Origin: Dichetophora obliterata
Lineage: Eukaryota; Arthropoda; Insecta; Diptera; Sciomyzidae
Reading direction: 5' to 3'
Assembly: GCA_963920525.1 (NCBI GenBank)
Contig: OY986439.1
Span: forward strand, 42,105,485-42,169,484
DNA length: 64,000 nt
Shown here: positions 57,991 through 64,000 of the stretch, one piece after another
Layout: each line of letters opens with the position of its first letter
How positions within the stretch are numbered: the stretch's first letter is position 1
Position numbers and translations under genes: made by a program
Notes under the pieces: model-generated
The model's database searches: none
Seen by the model: only the letters and a program-made list of their open reading frames with translations
What the model was told of the DNA's origin: nothing

Positions 57991-58962
57991 GGCACGATTA
58001 CGATTTCCGTGGCCCCAAGATCTGAATATGCAGTTTTGAATAGCTCATTGAGAAAATAATATTCACCGAAGGATTTATCGATATATCAATTAGTTATCGA
58101 GGTACTGATTTTTAAAAAATTTTACTAAAAGTAGTCTTAATGTAAATTTGACTATAAAAAATAAAAAAATATACTGGCCATTTCAGCCCTTGGAAGGACT
58201 TTGACCTGGCTTCTATTGATCAATTGTGTTGTGCGTGTTATTAAATGTTTGATCACAAATGGCCGAGAACTGGACCTACGTGTTTTATGCCGACTCCGAA
58301 CGGCTTATGTTCTCAAGAAGCTTTACATGGCAATTTTTACTCTCTGAGGTTTGCCATTGTCTGCAGAGAGGTGACGACCGAACAGAAAAATTAATTCAAT
58401 TGAAAAAACTTTTCTGTCTGAGCTGGAATTGAACCCGGGCTACCGCGGTTCTTTAGCTTAGAGGCCACGCACTCTACCCACTAGGCTACAGTCGCCAATT
58501 TGACTATATCTATGCTAATATTTGACCGATCGGGATAATTTGGGTATCATTAAAAAAAACAAATAATTGTGCAATTTGTAAAAGGCAGAGCCACTTTTTT
58601 ATAAAAATTAGGAAAAATATCAATATGTGCTTCAGAATACAACAAACAACCTTTGATAAAAGTCTATCTGGCTCCTTTTACAGAAAAAGTACATTTTGTA
58701 AAAGGCAGAACCATATTTTTTTTCGTTTCATATTAAAAACATTTTAAAAGTTTTTCGAATAGCATCTAAATCATTCAGATCGGACAAATATTAGCAAAGG
58801 TATAACCGAATTTTAATATTGGTTCCGTTGAGTAAACATTATTTTGGAAAATCAATATCTCTATAGCTAATCAATACATCGATAAATCCTTCGGCGAATC
58901 TTATTTTCTCAAAGAGAACTGCAAACTCAAACTCGAGGGGCCACGGAAATCGTAATCACCCC
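57991..58962. mobile_element. ~970-bp inverted-repeat element
   Basis: Left arm from 57991 (CGATTACGATTTCCGTGG, GAGAAAATAATATTCACCGA, AGGATTTATCGAT) is inverted at 58868-58962 (GGGGCCACGGAAATCGTAAT). Arms about 100 bp or more. The loop has a minus-strand tRNA-like unit and two TTTGTAAAAGGCAGARCCA phrases (58575, 58697), which recur near 60310-60470. Confidence 0.7.
58414..58496 (-). ncRNA. tRNA-like (SINE head) unit, third copy
   Basis: On the minus strand: GGCGACTGTAGCCTAGTGGG with an A box, then CCCGGGTTCAATTCC as B box and CAGCTCAGACAG at the end. It is the same family as the copies at 19575 and 19707 but better preserved, with a longer variable region. Confidence 0.65.
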
Positions 58963-58969
58963 CCATTTT

Positions 58970-59390
58970 CTACCGCGCTGCAAAAATGTTTGAATTTTCT
59001 GATACTAGTGATTTTGATCCAAATAACGGTTTGGTTGAATATCTGCTTTAGGGAGCTAATCATAAGTATAAGGACAGATTTGAATAAAAACCTTTCGATC
59101 TACTTTCTGTTTCTGTTGAACAATCTAATTTAAATCACTTTTCATTACTTAATATAAAACTTACTTAATATTGTAATTTGACAGTGATTACACTTTAACC
59201 CATTGTTCAGGCGTTTTACAGAATTGTAATTGACTGAATAAAATAAGATGCCAAGCAACAACTAACTACATGGCTTAATTCAACTTCTGATTAATATTAG
59301 TCATTTGACGTAGGATTTTCCCATTTGTGGCGATAAAAAAAGACGATTCCGATTTCTAGGTCACCGCAATTTAAAAGTGTTTTCTGAGGC
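58970..59390. other. AT-rich gap
   Basis: No gene or named repeat recognised. Confidence 0.5.
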
Positions 59391-60760
59391 ATCACGAAAT
59401 AGACCCCAATTGAAAACAATTCAATGCACTAACACCCAATGATATAAGTACCAACGAAAATAAAATTAACCCCAAACGAAAAAAATTAAAGAAAGCCCAA
59501 ATGCAATGAAATAACACCCAAATAGAATATGAAATAAGTCCCAAAATTTAGGGTTTATTTTATTATGAAATAACCCCGAACAAAAAAAAAAGAAATAAAT
59601 CCCAAAAATAAATTAAATAAGAGTGCCGGGACATAGTCCCAAGGGATATAATCCCAAATTTCAAATTTGGTACTATGGCCGCTTTAAGAGATCAAATTTT
59701 TGGGATTAATTTTTGGAATCCGAAATTTCAAATTTCAAATTTGGGACTATGTCGCTTAGGGCTATGTCCGGCACCCTTATTTCATTTATTTTTGGGGCTT
59801 CTTTAATTTTTTTTTTCTTAGGGTTTATTTCATAATAGAATAAACCCCAAATTTTGGGACTTATTAAATTTTCAATCCAATTTCTCCCAATTCTAATTTT
59901 TGGCCCCTTTTTTTTTGAGGACATAATCCCAAATTTGAAAAAAAAGTTTTAACTTAAAATGAAATTATCCCCAAAATGAATAAAATAACCCACAATGAAT
60001 AGTCACTTCTGCTGACAGTTTGGTGATGGGACACAGCCCCAAGTGACATAAAACCAAATTGAAAACGTGATTTGGGGCTATGGCCAGTTTCGCAAGGGTC
60101 ATAAGACTCAAAAAGTTGTTGGTCATAAGCCGTAATCGGAAGGAAAGCAGAACAACTTAGGTAAATATGCCTGAAATAACAACTTTTTGTTCAAGGGGAA
60201 ATTATTTAATCGCAAAAAACACTCTAAAAAACTTCTTCCCTTGTACGGAATGGTAATAAAAACATTTCGTACGAATTCGAATTTGCAAATAAATTTTTAA
60301 TATGCGCCTTTTACAGAAAAAAAATAATGTCAAAATGATCAAATATACAAAATGCGAAAAAGCTTTTATGCAAGTTTTAAAACAGACCCATTTTGCCCAC
60401 TTCTACCATATATTTGGTTTCATATGCGCCTTTTACAGAAAGAATAATTTGTAAAAGGCGCAGCTACATGGAAAAAATAATGCCAAAATTGATCAAAAAT
60501 TACACAATGTGAACAAAATTAAACCGAATTTTATTATAAGCAGCTCTTCGATAACCTAAATTAAGCAAAATCAAATTACCCCCAAATAAATGCAAAAAAC
60601 CCACTAATTTAAGAAATGAAATAACCCAAAAATTAAAAGAAATTACAAAGAAAAACAAATTAAAATGAAATAATCCCGTAATAAAATTTGATTGGAGCTT
60701 ATTTCAATGGGGTTTATATCATAATAAAATAAAACAAAAAAAATTGAATATTTCCATTTA
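59390..60760. repeat. CCCAAATTT/GGGTTTATT foldback-rich repeat
   Basis: Short complementary phrases alternate: GAAATAACACCCAAAT, AGTCCCAAAATTTAGGGTTTA, ATAGTCCCAAGGGATATAAT, AATCCCAAATTTCAAATTTG. Many local hairpins result. The same flavour occurs at 2905-3041 and 5095-5140 (AATAACGCC). The minus frame 59706-59924 is a by-product. TTTTACAGAAA..TTTGTAAAAGGCGCAG phrases occur at 60305-60470. Confidence 0.6.
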
Positions 60761-61414
60761 ATTAAATAGTCAGCGCTGTCGAAAGTACTACAATTGTAGT
60801 ATTTTACTCCTATTGTAGTATTTTACTCCTATTGATTCGTGAATACTATACTCCCCAAATACAAAACGTACTACTATTTCTAAATAGCAGAAAACAGCCT
60901 CATGTGAACTCACCGTTGCTGCCAAAAAAAAATTTCTATGAACGTCTCCTTTTTTCGTTCACTTTGTTCGTTAAATTTTCTTGTTCATCTACAACTGAGA
61001 CTTTTGAATCTTCAAAGCAAATATTTGATGCATTTGGTGAGGAAGAACTATCGACAAAAACGCAAATAAGAAAAAAAACGCAATATTTTCGATCAATTTA
61101 GGTAACCGAATAAAACTGGCTTGAACAAAAAATAGGCTCAAACAAGATTGTGTTTTGCAATACGCACTTAAAGCTTGTTCAGATCTAGCTCAAATTATAT
61201 GTCATGAACTTAAGGACCCACCAAGTTTTGCTTAAGCAAACAAAAGTATCAGAGAAAAGTTTACGAAAAGTGTGATTAAGTAGAAAAGTCGCCCAAGTTG
61301 GCAGATTTCATGCTTAACAAAATGTCAAACGTTGACAAAATCTTGACAAAAATCTATTAAAAAAATTAAAAAGCTTTTTGAAAAATTTCTTGAAGTAGTT
61401 CCTGTCAGCTTTTT

Positions 61415-62209
61415 CATATATGGGTATTTCCACAGGAAAGTCTACCGTGACCAAAAAATTAAAACTTATTAAAAACTTATTATTTTATGATATTATCTAA
61501 GAGAAACATTTTAATTTTATTAATTTAAGCAATTTGTACATAAAATTATTAACCATGATGATCACATCGTCTGCACTGTTTCACAAATGTAGTTTTTCTT
61601 TTTCGTAAGTGTTTAGTAAATGTTTCATAAACATTTTTGTTTTATTAAAAATGGAAGGCATTGGCTGAAGACAATGAAAAAATGGTTGATGCAATTAAAG
61701 GAAAATATATTGAATTTGTTTTTAATTACCTAATTACATAATTACTTAACTACCTAATTACTTAATTACCCAATTAAATTGCAATGGAAAAAACTGTCCC
61801 GTGCGACCTGTCCCGTGCGACCTGTCCCGTGCGACCGAGCTTAATATTAAATTAAAAAATAAGTGTTAAATATTATTGGGTAAAATAAAAGCAATTTAAA
61901 AGAAACACCAATGCACAATATCCATAAAATAAACTCTTTGAAATATTCCTTCAGACTTCGCTGAATTCGGCGCTTGAGTTGTTGTCCTCGAAAAAAACTT
62001 CCGTTTTTGTCCCGTGCGAACCCCGTTGTTTTTGGCAATTATTTTGAAAAGGAAAAATTACCGATAATCAACCTTAGCACCACTTATAGAGCTTACTATG
62101 AGTTATAAGTTAAGACCATTATCAAAATATAAATCCGTGTTATTACTACTTTTTTTCCAATTTAACTGCGTACGACTGTCCCGTGCGACACCATGGAAAT
62201 GCCCATATG
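61415..62209. mobile_element. Non-autonomous element with TGTCCCGTGCGACC repeats (copy 2)
   Basis: Ends CATATATGGGTATTTCC (61415) and GGAAATGCCCATATG (62195-62209) are inverted. It is homologous to 35750-36526. TGTCCCGTGCGACC is repeated three times in a row at 61795-61838 and again near 62008 and 62177, at the positions where the other copy has GTCGCGTGAGTTAC. Confidence 0.7.
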
Positions 62210-62318
62210 TTTTTTAGCAAATTTTTATAGGATTTTTAACAAAATTGGGATCTGCATTAGTTTTCAATAAATAATAACGTATTTTTTTCAATTGAGAGAT
62301 AGAAAAAAATGTTTGTGC

Positions 62319-63649
62319 ATATCGCTCATTTACTTAAAGACCGTAATAACTCAAAAAACGCGATTTTGCAGAAAATGCGTTTAAAGTTTTTAATTGCCTT
62401 GCACCTTGTAAGAAAAGCGAGAGGCATATTCTCTTCTCACGCGGAGAGTATTCAAAATAATAACATGAAATTTTTACACAATATGAAGCATGAGATAAAG
62501 AACAATTCTGCATCATTACATTGGTGTCGGAAGCGGGGGAAAGGGGAGCAGTTGTCCCCCCCACTTTTTTAGTCAGATTAAAAAGAAAACTTCAAAAGTT
62601 ATTCGAAATGTCAGTTTTTTTTACAACGATAATATTTTTGTATTAGATATTTTCCTCTTCTTTCTCTCTTCTTCATAAGCATGCTTGCGGATAACCATTT
62701 TCTTTCTCTGTGTTTGCAAAAAGATAGAGCAAAATGTAGAGTTTCTACTGCAAACCCACCACTTCAGTTTAAAAGCACCCTTAAGTATGTAGCTTAATAC
62801 TGTAATATTGTAATCGAAGCCTTCAACGGAAAAGTGCCTTCTGAACAAAATCTAAAAAAAAACTAGATCTTTATGCAGATGACTTTGATGTGAGCGACCT
62901 CCACGCGCAACTTAAATTGCTGAAGCAATTGCCTGGCCAAACACCTTCAAATTGTAGTGGCATTGTATCCCAATTTGCGAAAAATTCGGATACTGTAAGA
63001 AAACTATTAAATGAAGTTGTAAAACTTATTGCTTTGCTTTTGACTGTGCCTGCATCAGCAGCTTCATCTGAGCGTTTTTTAGTGCACTAAGACGACTTAA
63101 AACGTATCTTCGAGCAACTATGACACAGAAACGACTCACTCATGCGACGACTCACTTATACACATTCACAAAGATAAGACCGAAGAATTGAATTCGATAG
63201 AGGTGGTGAAAGAGTTTGTTTCTCGCAAGGACAGAAAGAAACATTTTGGAATAATTTAAATTAATATAACTTTTTGTACCTTATTGCATTTAAACCTTGT
63301 AAAGATATACCTAGTCTTGCTTTATAAAAGCAACCATTATTTCTTATATTTTCATATTACCATATGAAAGATCCTTTAAGGAATGATCTCTAATATTGAA
63401 ATTGGAAGAACTTCTAAAAATAATGAAATATTAATATTTTTTATATATGTTTATATATTTTATTTTAAACTAAAATAAAAAATTTGTGTATTCACATTCA
63501 TGTTTCTTTGAAGAAATTTTGGTGAACTTTTTTGCACCACCATTTGTATTGCCCCCCCCAGATGAAATTCGCTTCCGACGCGCTTGCATCATTATCATAA
63601 AAATCGTGTTTTTTGAGTTATGACGGTCTTCAAGTAAATGAGCGATATG
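62319..63649 (+). mobile_element. Inverted-repeat element enclosing a hAT relic
   Basis: Outer inverted repeat of ~50 bp: CATATCGCTCATTTACTTRA, GACCGTMATAACTCAAAAAA at 62319-62368 and 63598-63649. An inner pair GTCGGAAGCG (62526) / CGCTTCCGAC (63570) next to C-runs marks the likely hAT ends. Target duplication not resolved. Confidence 0.65.
62860..63258 (+). pseudogene. hAT transposase C-terminal dimerisation domain (ZMYM1-like), broken
   Basis: The frame reads DLHAQLKLLKQLPGQTPSN, then KLIALLLTVPASAASSERF, the hallmark of the hAT C-terminal (Dimer_Tnp_hAT) region. A shift near 63078 continues it as FSALRRLKTYLRATMTQKRL, and a second shift near 63145 as LIHIHKDKTEELNSIEVVKE, FVSRKDRKKHFGII, stop at 63256-63258. 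Known relatives are ZMYM1/zinc-finger MYM-type hAT proteins (from memory). The catalytic domain and the N terminus are missing, so this is an internally deleted relic. Confidence 0.85.
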
Positions 63650-64000
63650 TTAAAAAGGGTGGTCATCAGCTAACACATAAAATATACTTATTGTGCTGCT
63701 TGGCTTATAAGCTGTGGAAAACATAAAATTTCACAGCGAAAAGATTCAAATTTGCCATGATTTTCTTAAATATACACAAACAACAAAAAAAAAAACAATA
63801 TTTTTCATTGCAAAATTTGCCATACACATAGTAAAATTTTAATTAAGCACATGCTCAACACTGTTAGCAACCCTATCCTATAACATAAATCTTGTGTTTC
63901 AATTAGAGAAAACAAGGATACATGCTTTAGTTCCAATTACAAAGGAGTTATTTAAAGCAATATAGTATTAGAACATTTTGTCAAATTAAGTACTGCTCCG
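63650..64000. other. AT-rich right end
   Basis: No gene or repeat recognised. Confidence 0.5.

Noticed and set aside
61795..61840. Three GC-rich direct repeats as a possible promoter or operator array
   Set aside because: They fall at homologous positions in a non-autonomous element, so a transposon role is more likely than gene regulation.
62309..62572. 87-codon plus frame next to the hAT relic
   Set aside because: Made of inverted-repeat end sequence and C-runs; no transposase motif.

Overview
This window looks like non-coding-rich nuclear DNA of an insect, most likely a fly (a tephritid-like dipteran is my guess). It is very AT-rich, with short and long GT-AG introns, a THAP-domain gene, Tc1/mariner, hAT, RTE-type and jockey/CR1-type elements, tRNA-derived repeats and many MITEs. 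Nothing bacterial is present (no operons, no CRISPR, no rRNA). Species assignment is inference only. The one convincing host gene lies on the minus strand and is easy to miss because its exons are small: 55056-54863 (membrane-spanning segment), 43962-43866 and 24976-24807 (C terminus and stop). All three have canonical splice sites and compatible phases (0, then 1), and they join into about 153 C-terminal codons of a single-pass membrane protein. The introns between them are about 10.9 kb and 18.9 kb, and almost everything else from 25 to 55 kb is transposon debris inside them. The 5' exons are not recognised and probably lie beyond the right edge. Layout: 1-0.9 kb, broken minus-strand THAP-domain gene; 1.1-2.5 kb, Harbinger-like MITE and tandem repeats; 3.0-5.1 kb, 5'-truncated RTE-type LINE with an intact 661-codon reverse-transcriptase frame and a clear target-site duplication; 5.1-5.8 kb, ~120-bp tandem repeat; 6.1-9.0 kb, jockey/CR1-group LINE ending in an essentially perfect 9-bp array to 10.34 kb; 10.36-11.99 kb, Tc1-like element with IR/DR ends; 14.2-18.6 kb, inverted arms around a 3.2-kb TIR element; 19.1-20.5 kb, related element holding two tRNA-like units and a 520-bp MITE; 22.5-23.2 kb, hairpin MITE. 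Inside the 18.9-kb intron: a piggyBac-like MITE (25.2 kb), a 2.7-kb DNA transposon with ~330-bp TIRs and a decayed insect TE protein (27-29.7 kb), foldback DNA (32.4-33.1 kb), further MITEs (35-37.8 kb) and a 2.5-kb hexamer satellite with higher-order structure (40.2-42.7 kb). Inside the 10.9-kb intron: a foldback family (44.6-49.2 kb), a TTAA MITE, a hAT element with a perfect 8-bp TSD (47.3-49.1 kb), a Tc3-like relic (50.2-51.2 kb) and a ~3-kb nested palindrome (51.4-54.5 kb). Right of the exons: a nearly intact Tc3-like element with one stop and a lost catalytic Glu (56.3-57.9 kb), inverted-repeat elements, and a hAT (ZMYM1-like) relic (62.3-63.6 kb). I found no coherent new enzymatic system. 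The most notable things are the hidden host gene, the variety of TTAA/TA MITEs, the giant palindromes and the two very long simple-repeat arrays.
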